A DNA stretch of 64,000 bases. Source: Marinibacterium anthonyi (GTDB lineage: Bacteria > Pseudomonadota > Alphaproteobacteria > Rhodobacterales > Rhodobacteraceae). The notes below the pieces were generated by a model, which was given only the letters and a program-made list of their open reading frames with translations, did not search any database and was not told where the DNA came from. This document shows, piece after piece, positions 19,825 through 29,459 of the stretch. The translations under genes and the position numbers were made by a program. The stretch covers positions 4,203,501 through 4,267,500 of the forward strand of contig CP031585.1 of assembly GCA_003217735.2 (NCBI GenBank), read 5' to 3'. Each line of letters begins with the position of its first letter. Within the stretch, counting starts at the first letter, position 1.

Positions 19825-20478
19825 ATGAAATTCTTCGTGGATACGGCTGAAATCGACGCGATTGCTGAACTGAACGAACTGGGCATGGTCGACGGGGTCA
19901 CGACGAACCCGTCGCTGATCATGAAATCCGGGCGCGACATCCTGGAAGTCACCAAGGAGATCTGCGAGTTGATCGACGGACCGGTCAGCGCCGAGGTCGT
20001 CGCCACCGAAGCCGACGCGATGATCGCCGAGGGCCGCAAGCTGGCCGAGATCGCCGGGAACATCACCGTGAAGGTGCCGCTGACCTGGGACGGGCTGAAG
20101 GCCTGCAAGGTGCTGTCGGGCGAAGGCAAGATGGTCAACGTGACGCTGTGCTTCTCGGGCAACCAGGCGCTGCTGGCGGCCAAGGCGGGGGCGACGTTCA
20201 TTTCTCCGTTCATCGGGCGGCTGGATGACATGGCGCTCGACGGGCTCGAGCTGATCGAGGATATCCGCACGATCTACGACAATTACGGCTTCGAGACCGA
20301 GATCCTCGCCGCGTCGATCCGCAGCGTGAACCACGTACTGGATTGCGCGCGCATCGGGGCCGACGTGATCACCGCGCCGCCCAATGTGATCAAGGCGCTG
20401 GCCAGCCACCCGCTGACCGACAAGGGCCTGGCCGCGTTCATGGCGGACTGGGCGAAGACCGGTCAGAAGATCCTCTGA
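19825..20478 (+). CDS. Transaldolase / fructose-6-phosphate aldolase (short TalC type)
   Basis: A 217-residue member of the short transaldolase family, which includes MipB/TalC and fructose-6-phosphate aldolase. The TIM-barrel starts with [16 protein letters not shown]. The Schiff-base Lys lies in [11 protein letters not shown] at residue 86. GVTTNPSLI and [11 protein letters not shown] are further signatures. It probably transfers dihydroxyacetone units in the pentose phosphate pathway; which of the two activities dominates cannot be settled from sequence alone. AGGGGGCAGAG directly before the ATG supports the start. A dense cluster of hairpins follows. Confidence 0.93.
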   Translation: MKFFVDTAEIDAIAELNELGMVDGVTTNPSLIMKSGRDILEVTKEICELIDGPVSAEVVATEADAMIAEGRKLAEIAGNITVKVPLTWDGLKACKVLSGEGKMVNVTLCFSGNQALLAAKAGATFISPFIGRLDDMALDGLELIEDIRTIYDNYGFETEILAASIRSVNHVLDCARIGADVITAPPNVIKALASHPLTDKGLAAFMADWAKTGQKIL

Positions 20479-20516
20479 TTCCAGTTGTTTGATCGCGGGG
20501 CTCCCGCGCCCCGAAC

Positions 20517-20650
20517 CCGCCCGGCTTGCGCCGGGCGGCCCCGGGCCTTGGGCCGGGCCGCGCGGCCTCTGCGAGGCCGCGCGGCCGTCGCTCACGGGAC
20601 CGACCGTTCGACATCCCACGCAACCGCCCTGCGCCGGCACGGCGCAGGGC
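20517..20650. repeat. Cluster of GC-rich palindromes downstream of the aldolase gene
   Basis: At least three strong hairpins lie in 134 nt: a 9-bp stem at 20517-20538 (CCGCCCGGC), a 14-bp perfect stem with 3-nt loop at 20556-20586, and an 11-bp perfect stem with 3-nt loop at 20626-20650 (GCCCTGCGCCG). A short one, CGCGGG-GCT-CCCGCG, precedes them. No coding sequence is seen in the 328-nt gap 20479-20806. The first hairpins probably end the aldolase transcript; the density suggests a palindromic repeat mosaic. Confidence 0.75.
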
Positions 20651-20806
20651 CCGGCCCAACGCCCGGCGGGGCGCGGCGCCCGCCGCGATCCGCACGGGGG
20701 GCGGGAGCGCAACGGTTGTCCGCCGATCCACCCCGCAAGCGGAGTTTTCCGTCGAAAATGCGCTTGCGCCCATGTTATACCCGGGGCCAAATCAATTGAG
20801 GCAGAC

Positions 20807-21514
20807 ATGAGCAGCAGCCCCAAACTTGACGCCGATACCCGCGCCGCGATCATCGCCGCGCCCGATTCCATCCTGGACGACAAGGACCTGATGCAGGCCC
20901 TGATCACCGCCAACGAACGCAGCATGGGCGGCAATATCGTCGATCTGCGCGGCATTGCGATGGAACGGCTCGAAGCCAGGCTGGACCGTCTGGAAGACAC
21001 CCACCGTTCGGTCATCGCCGCCGCCTATGAAAACCTCGCCGGGACCAACCAGGTGCATCGCGCCATCCTGCGCATGCTCGACCCGACCGAATTCGAGATC
21101 TTCCTGAACGACCTTGGCGGCGAAGTGGCCGAGATCCTGCGCGTCGATTCCGTCACGCTGATCCTCGAATCCACGCAGGCCGACGAAGATCCCGCCGTGC
21201 ACCGTCTGGGCCAGGTCCTGCGCGTCGCCGAACCCGGCTTTGTCGAGGCCTACCTCGGCCAGCATGGCGATCCGCGCCCGCGCCAGGTCACCCTGCGCCA
21301 GATGCGCGACGGCATGGCCTCGGTCCACGGGTCCACCGCCGGCTGGATCAGGTCCGAAGCCTGCCTGCGGCTGGACTTCGGCACCGGCCGCCTGCCCGGC
21401 CTGCTGGCGCTTGGCGCCGAGGATCCTCACCAGTTCAGCCCGCAACAGGGAACGGACCTGCTGAGTTTCTTCGCCGGCGTGTTCGAACGCTCCATGCGCC
21501 ACTGGCTGTCATGA
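20807..21514 (+). CDS. DUF484 family protein
   Basis: A 235-residue protein of the DUF484 family (GAF-like fold), starting MSSSPKLDADTRAAII with a helical N-terminus that reads IDLRGIAMERLEARLDRLED-like. The ATG at 20807 follows GAGGCAGAC; the longer open frame through the hairpin cluster is unlikely. The function is unknown. In many gamma- and alphaproteobacteria the gene lies directly upstream of xerC, as here, where the stop overlaps the xerC start by 4 nt, so a link to chromosome dimer resolution or cell division is plausible but unproven. Confidence 0.92.
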   Translation: MSSSPKLDADTRAAIIAAPDSILDDKDLMQALITANERSMGGNIVDLRGIAMERLEARLDRLEDTHRSVIAAAYENLAGTNQVHRAILRMLDPTEFEIFLNDLGGEVAEILRVDSVTLILESTQADEDPAVHRLGQVLRVAEPGFVEAYLGQHGDPRPRQVTLRQMRDGMASVHGSTAGWIRSEACLRLDFGTGRLPGLLALGAEDPHQFSPQQGTDLLSFFAGVFERSMRHWLS

Positions 21515-22461
21515 ATGCGGGCGACCGGGCCGCGCTGATCGCGCCGGCCTGCCGCGATGCGATGCAGGCCTGGCTCGCCGCCGAGAAATCGCTGAACGGT
21601 GCCGCGGACGCCACGGTGCGCGCCTATGCCATTGATATTGCCGGGTTCCTGGCCTTCCTGGCTGTCCACCAGGGCGGCAGCGGCGGCCTTGGCCCCCTGT
21701 CACGCATCACCGTATCGGACATGCGCGCCTGGATGGCGTCGGAACGGGCTGCCGGAATTTCCGCGCGCTCGCTGGCGCGCAAGCTGTCCGCGGTGAAGGG
21801 GTTCATCGGCTGGCTGGCGGAACGCGACGGGTTCGACGCCACCGCCGTGCTCTCTACCCGATCGCCCAAGTTCCAGAAGAAACTGCCCCGCCCCCTGGCC
21901 GAAGACGCCGCCCGCGCCATGATCGACACGGTCGAACTGCAATCCGAACTGAAATGGGTCGCCGCGCGGGACGCCGCCGTGCTGACCTTGCTCTACGGCT
22001 GCGGGCTGCGGATCTCGGAAGCGCTCGGGCTCAAGGCCAGGCACGCGCCCCTGCCCGAGGTGCTGCGCATCCACGGCAAGGGCGGCAAGGAACGCATCGT
22101 GCCGGTCCTTCCGGCGGCCCGCGACGCGGTAGAGGCCTATCGCCGGATCTGCCCCCACCCGATGACCCCCGACGCCCCGCTGTTCCGCGGCGTCCGCGGC
22201 GGCGCGCTGAACGCCCGCGCGATCAGCGGCGTCATGGCCCGCGCGCGCCAGCAGCTGGGCCTGCCCTCCACGGCGACGCCCCACGCCATGCGCCACAGCT
22301 TCGCCACGCACCTGCTGGCGGCCGGCGGCGACCTGCGCGCGATCCAGGACTTGCTGGGCCACGCATCGCTGTCCACGACCCAGGCCTACACGGCCGTCGA
22401 CACGGCGCGGCTGATGGAGGTCTACGACCGCGCCCATCCCCGCGCCCATCACACCGACTGA
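21511..22461 (+). CDS. xerC: Tyrosine recombinase XerC
   Basis: Site-specific recombinase that, with XerD, resolves chromosome dimers at dif during division. The 316-residue protein has an N-terminal SAM-like core-binding domain (WLAAEKSLNGAADATVRAY) and the catalytic domain with the expected residues: Arg in GCGLRISEAL, the conserved Lys in KGGKERIVPV, His-x-x-Arg in HAMRHSFATHLL, His in LLGHASLSTTQ and the nucleophilic Tyr in TQAYTAVD. It overlaps DUF484 and converges with the next gene after 6 nt. Confidence 0.94.
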   Translation: MNAGDRAALIAPACRDAMQAWLAAEKSLNGAADATVRAYAIDIAGFLAFLAVHQGGSGGLGPLSRITVSDMRAWMASERAAGISARSLARKLSAVKGFIGWLAERDGFDATAVLSTRSPKFQKKLPRPLAEDAARAMIDTVELQSELKWVAARDAAVLTLLYGCGLRISEALGLKARHAPLPEVLRIHGKGGKERIVPVLPAARDAVEAYRRICPHPMTPDAPLFRGVRGGALNARAISGVMARARQQLGLPSTATPHAMRHSFATHLLAAGGDLRAIQDLLGHASLSTTQAYTAVDTARLMEVYDRAHPRAHHTD

Positions 22462-22467
22462 ACGCCC

Positions 22468-22929
22468 TCAGAACACCTCGTCGATCGTCATCTCGCGACC
22501 GCCCATCTGAAACGTCTCGCCCGCGGCAAGTCCGTCCATCGCCATGTAGATCGGGCTCTGGGTGGAAATCCCCATCCAGGTCTCGCCCTCGCACTCGAAC
22601 CGGGCGGTGGCGACGCTGATCACGAAATGCCTGCCATCGACCACCACGGCAGCCCCTGGCCGAACCACCTCGGCGGCGGAAAAATCCATCTCCGCGATCG
22701 CCTCGACCTTGGCCCGGTGCTCCTCGACCGGATGCTCGAAACCCTGGGCCAGGTTCACCTCGGCCGCGCTGTCGGAAATGTCGTCATTGTCGTGCTGTTC
22801 CCGGTCGTCCAGCCGGGATTCGGCCATATGCGCCCTGTAATGTTCAAGCGCGGCGGCAAGTTCCGCCTCTTCCAGGGCCTTCATCCGCTCGTGAAGCTTG
22901 GCCTTCAGGCCTGCCCGATCCTGGGTCAT
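22468..22929 (-). CDS. GreA/GreB C-terminal-like protein
   Basis: The ATG at 22929 gives 153 residues starting MTQDRAGLKAKL. The N-terminal half is helical and charged (ERMKALEEAELAAALEHYRA). The C-terminal half resembles the FKBP-like C-terminal domain of GreA/GreB/Rnk transcript-cleavage factors, ending SPIYMAMDGLAAGETFQMGG and a TIDEV tail. The long Gre coiled coil with its acidic tip is not evident, so cleavage-factor activity is doubtful; binding to RNA polymerase near the secondary channel is a possibility. It is downstream of the alkyltransferase gene on the same strand (74-nt gap). Confidence 0.8.
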   Translation of the reverse strand: MTQDRAGLKAKLHERMKALEEAELAAALEHYRAHMAESRLDDREQHDNDDISDSAAEVNLAQGFEHPVEEHRAKVEAIAEMDFSAAEVVRPGAAVVVDGRHFVISVATARFECEGETWMGISTQSPIYMAMDGLAAGETFQMGGREMTIDEVF

Positions 22930-23003
22930 TGCCGCGTCCTCCTGTCTTGTGCTGGCAGATACGTTGGACCGGCGCCCCAACGAATGCAATCGGCAGCGCG
23001 CGA

Positions 23004-23459
23004 TCAGATCAACAGGCCCGCCGCGCCCTCGTGCCGCAGCAGGGCCACCTTGGTCTCGACCCCGCCCTTGCCGGAATACCCGGTCAGCCCCTTGGCTCCC
23101 ATGACCCGATGGCAGGGGATCACGATCGCCATAGGGTTCGCCCCGCACAGCTGTCCAACGGCCTGCGCCGACAACCCGGTGTCCTTCGCGATCTCGCCAT
23201 ACGTGCGCGTATACCCGAACGGAATCGCCAGCATCGCGGCACAGACCGCCTGCAACGCCTCCGACCCGCGCACCTCCATCGGCAGATCGAACACCTCCAG
23301 TTCGCCGGCATCATAGGCCCGCAACTGCCGCGCCGCCTCCGCCAGCACCGGTGTCTCTTCACCATCGGCGTCGCGATCCCAGGTCGCGCGCACCAATGCC
23401 CCGTCCTCCTCGGTCAGGGAAAACGCGCCAAATCGGGTCTCGACGACAATCGTAGCCAT
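23004..23459 (-). CDS. Methylated-DNA-[protein]-cysteine S-methyltransferase
   Basis: Suicide repair enzyme that removes O6-alkyl groups from guanine. The 151-residue protein carries the active-site signature IPCHRV (nucleophilic Cys), the helix-turn-helix Arg-finger region GQLCGANP, and the preceding IPFGYTRTYGEIA segment. It corresponds to Ogt or the C-terminal half of Ada; no Ada N-terminal domain is present. The final residues (SGKGGVETKVALLRHEGA) are the usual end of the domain. It lies 131 nt downstream of ileS, separated by a terminator-like element. Confidence 0.95.
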   Translation of the reverse strand: MATIVVETRFGAFSLTEEDGALVRATWDRDADGEETPVLAEAARQLRAYDAGELEVFDLPMEVRGSEALQAVCAAMLAIPFGYTRTYGEIAKDTGLSAQAVGQLCGANPMAIVIPCHRVMGAKGLTGYSGKGGVETKVALLRHEGAAGLLI

Positions 23460-23534
23460 GCCATCAGCCTAATCCGCCCCCTGCCCCCTGTCACCCATGC
23501 AAAAGGGCGGCCCCCCAATGGAAAACCGCCCCCG

Positions 23535-23583
23535 CTTCATCTTTGCAAAAATACTCCCGGGGGCGTGGGGGCAGCGCCCCCAC
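23535..23583 (-). terminator. Hairpin plus GGAGTATTTTTGC element after ileS
   Basis: On the minus strand an 8-bp hairpin (GTGGGGGC-GCT-GCCCCCAC, 23565-23583) begins 7 nt after the ileS stop. A GGAGTATTTTTGCAAAGATG element with a five-T run follows at 23535-23557. The layout matches that after priA. It is probably an intrinsic terminator of ileS. Confidence 0.75.
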
Positions 23584-23590
23584 GATCCTC

Positions 23591-26515
23591 TCAGCCCAGG
23601 GCGTCGTTACACCGATCACAAACCCCGGGATGCTGATGCCGCCCCACATCGGGCAGGATCTTCCAGCACCGCTGGCACTTCTCGCCCTCGGCCGCCTCAA
23701 AGATCACGGCCACGCCTTCGATCTCGGGCAGACGGAACGCTTCGGACGGCGCCGGGTCGGCCGACATGCGCACACCAGAGGTGATGAACAGGTCGTCCAT
23801 GTCGATCATCTGCAGGAATGCGCGGGTCTCTGCGTCCTCCACATGCACGACCGGAGAGGCCTCGAGGCTCGATCCGATGACCTTGTTCTGCCGCTCGATC
23901 TCCAGCGCCGAGGTCACGACGCGACGCACACGGCGCACCTTGGCAACGGCCTTCTCGACATTCAGGTTGCGCCAGCTTGCCGGCGTGTCCGGGAAATCGG
24001 TCAGGTGGACCGAGCTTTTCTCGCCCGGGTACCGCTCCAGCCAGACCTCTTCCATGGTGAACACCAGGATCGGCGCCAGCCAGGTGGTCAGCCGGTGGAA
24101 CAGGTGCGTCAGCACCGTCCGCGCGGCGCGACGGCGCGCCGTATCGCCGTCGCAATACAGCACGTCCTTGCGGATATCGAAGTAGAAGGCCGACAGGTCC
24201 ACCGTCGCGAAGTTGAACAACGTCGAAAGCACGCCCTGGAAATCGTACTTGGCATAGCCTTCACGCACGACCTCATCCAGCTCGACCAGGCGGCTCATCA
24301 CCCAGCGTTCCAGCGGCGGCATGTCCATCGGATCCTCGATCAGGTCCGCATCCGTCACGTCGTTCAGCGATCCCAGCATGAACCGCATCGTGTTGCGCAA
24401 CCGGCGATAGCTGTCGGCGACGCCTTTCAGGATCTCCGGCCCGATCCGCTGGTCGGCGGTGTAATCGGTCTGCGACACCCATAGCCGCAGGATATCCGCG
24501 CCGTACTGCTTGATCACCTCTTCCGGCACGATGGTATTGCCCAGCGATTTGGACATTTTCATGCCCTTCTCGTCCAGCGTGAACCCGTGCGTCAGAACAC
24601 CCCGGTACGGCGCCCGCCCCTTGGTGCCGCAGGCCTGCAGCATCGAGGAATGGAACCAGCCGCGGTGCTGGTCGGTGCCTTCCAGGTACAGATCCGCGAT
24701 CCCGTCCTTCACCCCGTCCGGCCGGTCGCGCAGCACGAAGGCATGGGTGGACCCGCTGTCGAACCACACGTCGAGGATGTCAAAGACCTGCTCCCACTCC
24801 TCGGCATTGTAATCATTGCCCAGGAACCGCTCCTTGGCGCCTTCGACATACCAGGCATCCGCCCCTTCGGCCTCGAACGCCTCAAGGATGCGCGCGTTCA
24901 CCTTGGGATCCTTCAGCAGGAAGTCCGCGTCGGTCGGCAGCGCGCCCTTCTTCACGAAACAGGTCAGCGGAACACCCCAGGCGCGCTGGCGGCTCAGAAC
25001 CCAGTCGGGCCGCGCCTCGATCATCGAGTAAAGCCGGTTGCGGCCCGTTTTCGGCGTCCAGGTCACCAGTTCGTCGATGGATCGCAGCGCGCGTTCACGG
25101 ATCGTCTTGCCATAGGTGTCCTGCCCGTCGCCGACCGCGCGGTCGATGGCGGCGAACCATTGCGGCGTGTTGCGATAGATCACCGGGGCCTTGGACCGCC
25201 AGGAATGCGGGTAGCTGTGCTTGATCTTGCCGCGCGCCAGAAGCCCGCCGACCTCGATCAGCTTGTCGATGACGGCCTTGTTGGCGTCGCCTTCCTTGCC
25301 GTTCGATTTCAGGATCTTCTTGCCGCCGAAGAACGGCAGATCCGCGCGGAACGACCCATCCTCCATCACGTTGTAGGTGATCACCTGCTCCAGCATGCCC
25401 AGATCGCGATAAAGCTCGAATTCCTCCATCCCGTGGCTGGGCGCGCAATGCACGAACCCGGTGCCCTCGGTGTCGGTCACGAAATCGGCCGCGCGGAAAT
25501 CGCGGATGTCGTCCCATTCGCCATTGCCGCCCTCGGCCCCCTTCAGCGGGTGGGTCAATTTGATCTTCTGCAGATCGTCGGCGGTGACATCGCACAGCCG
25601 CCGGTACATCCCGTCATCCAGCCGCGCGCGCGCCATCACGTCGGCGGCGCGGGTGTCGGCCAGGATGTAGCGGTCGCCGATATTGGCCCAGCATTCCTCG
25701 GGCCGGCCGGTGATCTCGTACAGCCCGTACGCGATGTCCTCGCCCCACACGACCGCCTTGTTCGACGGCATGGTCCAGGGCGTTGTCGTCCAGATCACCA
25801 CCTGCGCGCTGTCCAGCGTCGCATCCCCGGTGCCCACCACCTTGAACTTCACCCAGACGGTAAAGCTTTCCTTGTCGTGGTATTCCACCTCGGCCTCGGC
25901 CAGCGCGGTCTGCTCGACGGGCGACCACATGACGGGCTTGGACCCCTGGTACAGGGTGCCGGTCATCAGGAACTTCTGGAATTCCTCGGCAATCACCCGT
26001 TCGGCGTGGAAATCCATCGTCAGGTAGGGATCGGCCCAGTTGCCGGTGACGCCCAGGCGCTTGAACTCCTCGCGCTGGATGTCGATCCAGCCGGCGGCGA
26101 AATCCCGGCATTCCTTGCGGAATTCGTTGACCGGCACCTGGTCCTTGTCGCGGCCCTTGGCGCGGTACTTCTCCTCGATCTTCCATTCGATCGGCAGGCC
26201 GTGGCAATCCCAGCCCGGCACATACCGCGCATCGCGGCCCATCATCTGCTGGGACCGCACGATCATGTCCTTCAGGATCTTGTTCAGCGCATGCCCGATG
26301 TGCAGGTGCCCGTTCGCATAGGGCGGGCCGTCATGCAGGATGAAGGGCTGGCGCCCCTCCTTTTCCCGCAGTCGGTCGTAGATGCCGATCTCGGCCCAGC
26401 GGGCAAGCCATTCGGGCTCGCGCTTCGGCAGGCCGGCCCGCATCGGAAAATCGGTCTTGGGCAGGTTCAGCGTGGATTTGTAGTCCGGCGTTTCACTTGT
26501 CGTCTCGGCGCACAT
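23591..26515 (-). CDS. ileS: Isoleucyl-tRNA synthetase IleS
   Basis: Class I aminoacyl-tRNA synthetase charging tRNA-Ile. The 974-residue protein has the HIGH motif in [14 protein letters not shown] at residues 70-75, the KMSKS loop near residue 653 ([13 protein letters not shown]), the editing (CP1) domain between them, an anticodon-binding domain, and a C-terminal zinc finger ([10 protein letters not shown] and CDRCNDAL near residue 945-970). The C-terminal zinc site marks the bacterial IleS type. Length and order are typical. It is probably monocistronic. Confidence 0.98.
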   Translation of the reverse strand: MCAETTSETPDYKSTLNLPKTDFPMRAGLPKREPEWLARWAEIGIYDRLREKEGRQPFILHDGPPYANGHLHIGHALNKILKDMIVRSQQMMGRDARYVPGWDCHGLPIEWKIEEKYRAKGRDKDQVPVNEFRKECRDFAAGWIDIQREEFKRLGVTGNWADPYLTMDFHAERVIAEEFQKFLMTGTLYQGSKPVMWSPVEQTALAEAEVEYHDKESFTVWVKFKVVGTGDATLDSAQVVIWTTTPWTMPSNKAVVWGEDIAYGLYEITGRPEECWANIGDRYILADTRAADVMARARLDDGMYRRLCDVTADDLQKIKLTHPLKGAEGGNGEWDDIRDFRAADFVTDTEGTGFVHCAPSHGMEEFELYRDLGMLEQVITYNVMEDGSFRADLPFFGGKKILKSNGKEGDANKAVIDKLIEVGGLLARGKIKHSYPHSWRSKAPVIYRNTPQWFAAIDRAVGDGQDTYGKTIRERALRSIDELVTWTPKTGRNRLYSMIEARPDWVLSRQRAWGVPLTCFVKKGALPTDADFLLKDPKVNARILEAFEAEGADAWYVEGAKERFLGNDYNAEEWEQVFDILDVWFDSGSTHAFVLRDRPDGVKDGIADLYLEGTDQHRGWFHSSMLQACGTKGRAPYRGVLTHGFTLDEKGMKMSKSLGNTIVPEEVIKQYGADILRLWVSQTDYTADQRIGPEILKGVADSYRRLRNTMRFMLGSLNDVTDADLIEDPMDMPPLERWVMSRLVELDEVVREGYAKYDFQGVLSTLFNFATVDLSAFYFDIRKDVLYCDGDTARRRAARTVLTHLFHRLTTWLAPILVFTMEEVWLERYPGEKSSVHLTDFPDTPASWRNLNVEKAVAKVRRVRRVVTSALEIERQNKVIGSSLEASPVVHVEDAETRAFLQMIDMDDLFITSGVRMSADPAPSEAFRLPEIEGVAVIFEAAEGEKCQRCWKILPDVGRHQHPGVCDRCNDALG

Positions 26516-26708
26516 CTCTTGGCGTCCTCGCAGGTCTTGGCGTTCGGTAACGTGTCTGGGAAATGTCTGGTCGGTGCGTCGGTCTCAGCACCTTTGCCCG
26601 GCACCTCGTCGGATCAGAGGGCCGGGACGGTAATTCGAATGATGATGGCGCTCATGAAGAACATGGGCAGGCTTATAGGCCCCCCTGCGGCCGGGGTAAA
26701 GCCGCCGC

Positions 26709-27419
26709 TCAGGCGTGAAAGAACAGCCCCACCACATAGGCAAGCCCCGCCGCGACGCCACCGATGGCCAGTGTTTCGGCCCCCGATTTCCACCAGGGCG
26801 CCAGCGACCAGCGGCTCTTGACCGCGCCGATGCCGAAAAAGACCGCCATGGTCATCAGCGCAGAGGTGCGGAACGCCTCCGGCAGGTTCAGCAGAAAGGG
26901 CAGAAGCGGGATCATCCCCGCCGCCAGGAAGGCCACGAAGGTGGCGACGGCGGCCCGCATCGGGTGGGGATCGGCGGCGCTGAGCCCGTATTCGCCCTCC
27001 AGCATCAATGCGATCCAGGCATCCCTGTTGGCGCAGATCGCATCGGTCGCCTCTTCCAGCACAGGCCCGCTCAGCCCCTTCAAAGCCAGGATCTCGCGCA
27101 CTTCCAGCCGCTCGCCCGCGGGGTTGCGGGCGATGTGGCGTTCCTCGACCGCGCGGATGCGGCTGATGTTGTCGACCTCGGCCTTGGTGCCTGAAAAGTT
27201 GCCCGCCGCCATCGAAAACCCGTCGGCCAGGACATTGGCCAGACCCAGCGCAACGACCACCAAAGGCGACAACCCTGCCCCGCCGACACCCGCCACGATG
27301 GCAAAGGTGGTGACGGATCCGTCAATCGCGCCATAGACCACGTCACGCAGGATTCCCCGGCCCGGCGGGCTGGCGATCCGGTCGTGCACCTCTCGCTGGC
27401 TATGGCCGTGGTCTCGCAT
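26709..27419 (-). CDS. VIT1/CCC1 family (iron/manganese) transporter
   Basis: A 236-residue membrane protein of the VIT1/CCC1 family. The first helix has the signature DVVYGAIDGSVTTFAIVAG. The second (VVVALGLANVLADGFSMAAG) is followed by a cytoplasmic insertion of about 70 residues rich in Glu (EERHIARNPAGERLEVREI), which corresponds to the metal-binding domain in characterised members. Three further helices complete the fold. Family members move Fe(II) or Mn(II) out of the cytoplasm; the direction and metal here are inferred from the family. A 193-nt gap to ileS holds nothing recognisable. Confidence 0.9.
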   Translation of the reverse strand: MRDHGHSQREVHDRIASPPGRGILRDVVYGAIDGSVTTFAIVAGVGGAGLSPLVVVALGLANVLADGFSMAAGNFSGTKAEVDNISRIRAVEERHIARNPAGERLEVREILALKGLSGPVLEEATDAICANRDAWIALMLEGEYGLSAADPHPMRAAVATFVAFLAAGMIPLLPFLLNLPEAFRTSALMTMAVFFGIGAVKSRWSLAPWWKSGAETLAIGGVAAGLAYVVGLFFHA

Positions 27420-27560
27420 GACCGCCCCTCTCGCTGGCCTCCCGTGCTGGCTGAAAGGCAGTCTATCGGGCGCCGGCGTCAGTGCAATGCGACAGGCTCG
27501 ATCCGGGCAGTTCTTTCGGGGGCCGACGCCGGGCGTTCGGGGCGCTTTATTTGGGCAGGC

Positions 27561-28385
27561 TTATTTGGGCAGGCCGGCGATCATGACAAAGGGCGCGATG
27601 CAGCCAGCGCGAATGTTCTCGACCAGATTGGCGACCTTGCGATCCGCATTTGCCCCCAGGATCAGCTGCAGTCCCAGCGGGTCGGCCACATCTTTCCCGT
27701 CGGTCATGATGTTGCGGTAATATTGAAGCGCATGTTCCGACAATCTGGATTCGGCCAATATGTCGAACCCCGCATCCTCCAGCGCGAACCGGTAGCGTTC
27801 CGGCGACACGACCGAGCTGTTGTTGGGCGACGACGCCCAGGGAACCGGATAGGTGATATCCTCTTCCGACAGGCGCATGATGTCGAAGATCCCGAACCGC
27901 GCGCCGGGCTTCAACACGCGCGCGGCCTCGTGCGCGATGCGGTTCTTGTCGGCGATGTTCATGCCCACCTGGATCAGGTAGGCCGCATCGAACAGCCCGT
28001 CCCCGAACGGCAGATCCAGGATCGAGGCCCGCAGATGCTTCACCCGTCCCGCCAGGCCCGACATCTCGGTCAGGTACTGACCCGCGGCGACGAATTCCGA
28101 CGTGATGTCGACACCGACCACCGCGGCGCTTGTCTGTCGCGTCACATATCGCCCGATCCCCCCCAGCCCGCAGCCCAGGTCAACCGCGCAATGTTCGGGC
28201 TTCAGCTTCATCTGATCGACGAAGGCGGCCAGCGCCTTGGGACCGCCCGCATAGAATTCGTCGCAGGTGGCCAGAAGACCAGGGGCAAGCGGCGCCTTCG
28301 CCCCCCTGTCTTCCAGCCCCTTCTGGAGACGCGACAGAAGGTTACCGCTGGAATAATGGCGGGCGACATCGGATTCTTCGGTCAT
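27561..28385 (-). CDS. Class I SAM-dependent methyltransferase
   Basis: A 274-residue soluble methyltransferase. Motif I is AVDLGCGLGGIGRYV, followed by an acidic residue at the end of beta 2 (VVGVDI). LPFGDGLFDAAYLIQVGMNI matches motif II and LKPGARFGIFDIM matches motif III. It resembles the Methyltransf_11 group that includes small-molecule N- and C-methyltransferases (sarcosine/dimethylglycine-type), but the substrate cannot be assigned. It lies 51 nt downstream of the ycjX-GNAT-ycjF operon on the same strand and may be co-transcribed with it. Confidence 0.85.
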   Translation of the reverse strand: MTEESDVARHYSSGNLLSRLQKGLEDRGAKAPLAPGLLATCDEFYAGGPKALAAFVDQMKLKPEHCAVDLGCGLGGIGRYVTRQTSAAVVGVDITSEFVAAGQYLTEMSGLAGRVKHLRASILDLPFGDGLFDAAYLIQVGMNIADKNRIAHEAARVLKPGARFGIFDIMRLSEEDITYPVPWASSPNNSSVVSPERYRFALEDAGFDILAESRLSEHALQYYRNIMTDGKDVADPLGLQLILGANADRKVANLVENIRAGCIAPFVMIAGLPK

Positions 28386-28436
28386 GCGGTCCTCGTCAAT
28401 TTCGGGGACACTAGCATGCAGTTCCTGAGCCGAAGG

Positions 28437-29459
28437 TTAACTCCACCGCCCGATCAGCCCGGTCAGAGCATTTTTTATGATCCCCCGCACGGACGGCCGA
28501 TGCGTCCGGGAAAACGGCAGCGGACGGCAGACTTCCATCGCCGCGACACCGACCCGCGCGCTCAGCGCCCCGTTGACCAGCCCTTCGCCGAACCGGCGCG
28601 ACAGTTTCGACAGGACCGATCCGCCCAGGACCGGTTCCAGCAGATCCTCGCCGGCCGCCACCGCGCCTGTCGCCACCAGGTGGGAAAACACCGCCCGCGT
28701 CAGCCGCCAGCCGCCGAAGAACCCCGACCGACCGCCATAGATCTCGGCCACCCGGCGGATCATCCGCAGGCTTGACGCGAAGGCCGTCGCCACATCGGCC
28801 AGCGCCAGCGGCACCAGCGCCGTCACCGTGGCCACCTGGCGCGCCGCGGCCTCGACTTCCCGCCGGGCGGCGGCGTCCAGAGGCGCCAGGAGCGTGTCCT
28901 CGGCCAGTTCCAGAAGCGCCGCAGCATCAAATTGTTCGCCCGCCCGCTCGGCCAGCCGTTCCCGCCCCCAGCGCGTGTCCTCGCGCCCGGCATACAGCGC
29001 TTCAAGCTGGCGGACGACCGACCGCGCGGCTTCCAGGTCGGCATCGGCCAGGGCCGCGTCGGCCTCGTGCTTGATGCTGTCGATCCGCCCCAGCCGGCCA
29101 AACGCCGCCATCTCGCGCAGGCCAAGCAGCAGCGCCACCAGGACGAAGGCCCCCAGCAGGACCGTCACGATCCAGCCCAGAATCGGCACGCTGTGCAGCA
29201 GCGACATGGTGAATTGCCACGCCGCGACCGAAATCACGATGCCCAGGATCGTGCTGAGCAACGCCCAGAACCACCTGGCCAGCCGCGACGCAGGACGGGC
29301 CGCAGCCCGCACGGCCGTCTCCATCGCGGTGCCGTCCGATCCAAAGCCCGGCCCGTCGGGGTCCGGCACCGGCGGCGCGTCGGCGACGTTCGGCGTCGGG
29401 CCGGGCTCGGGCCCCTGGGGATCGGGTTCCAGGTCGAAAAGGATGGGTCCCTTGGTCAT
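28437..29459 (-). CDS. ycjF: YcjF family inner-membrane protein (TIGR01620/DUF697)
   Basis: A 340-residue inner-membrane protein. A Pro/Asp-rich N-terminus is followed by two membrane helices near residues 63-85 and 94-112 (ALLSTILGIVISVAAW, ILGWIVTVLLGAFVLVALLL) and a long helical C-terminal domain with a hydrophobic stretch (ALVPLALADVATAFASSLRM) typical of the family. YcjF pairs with the GTPase-like YcjX in many proteobacteria, often under envelope stress control; the molecular function is unknown. The start overlaps the GNAT stop by 4 nt. Confidence 0.9.
   Translation of the reverse strand: MTKGPILFDLEPDPQGPEPGPTPNVADAPPVPDPDGPGFGSDGTAMETAVRAAARPASRLARWFWALLSTILGIVISVAAWQFTMSLLHSVPILGWIVTVLLGAFVLVALLLGLREMAAFGRLGRIDSIKHEADAALADADLEAARSVVRQLEALYAGREDTRWGRERLAERAGEQFDAAALLELAEDTLLAPLDAAARREVEAAARQVATVTALVPLALADVATAFASSLRMIRRVAEIYGGRSGFFGGWRLTRAVFSHLVATGAVAAGEDLLEPVLGGSVLSKLSRRFGEGLVNGALSARVGVAAMEVCRPLPFSRTHRPSVRGIIKNALTGLIGRWS

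Noticed and set aside
19627-21015. 463-codon upstream extension of the priA frame
   Set aside because: It is antisense to the aldolase and DUF484 genes. PriA's conserved N-terminus starts at 19626.
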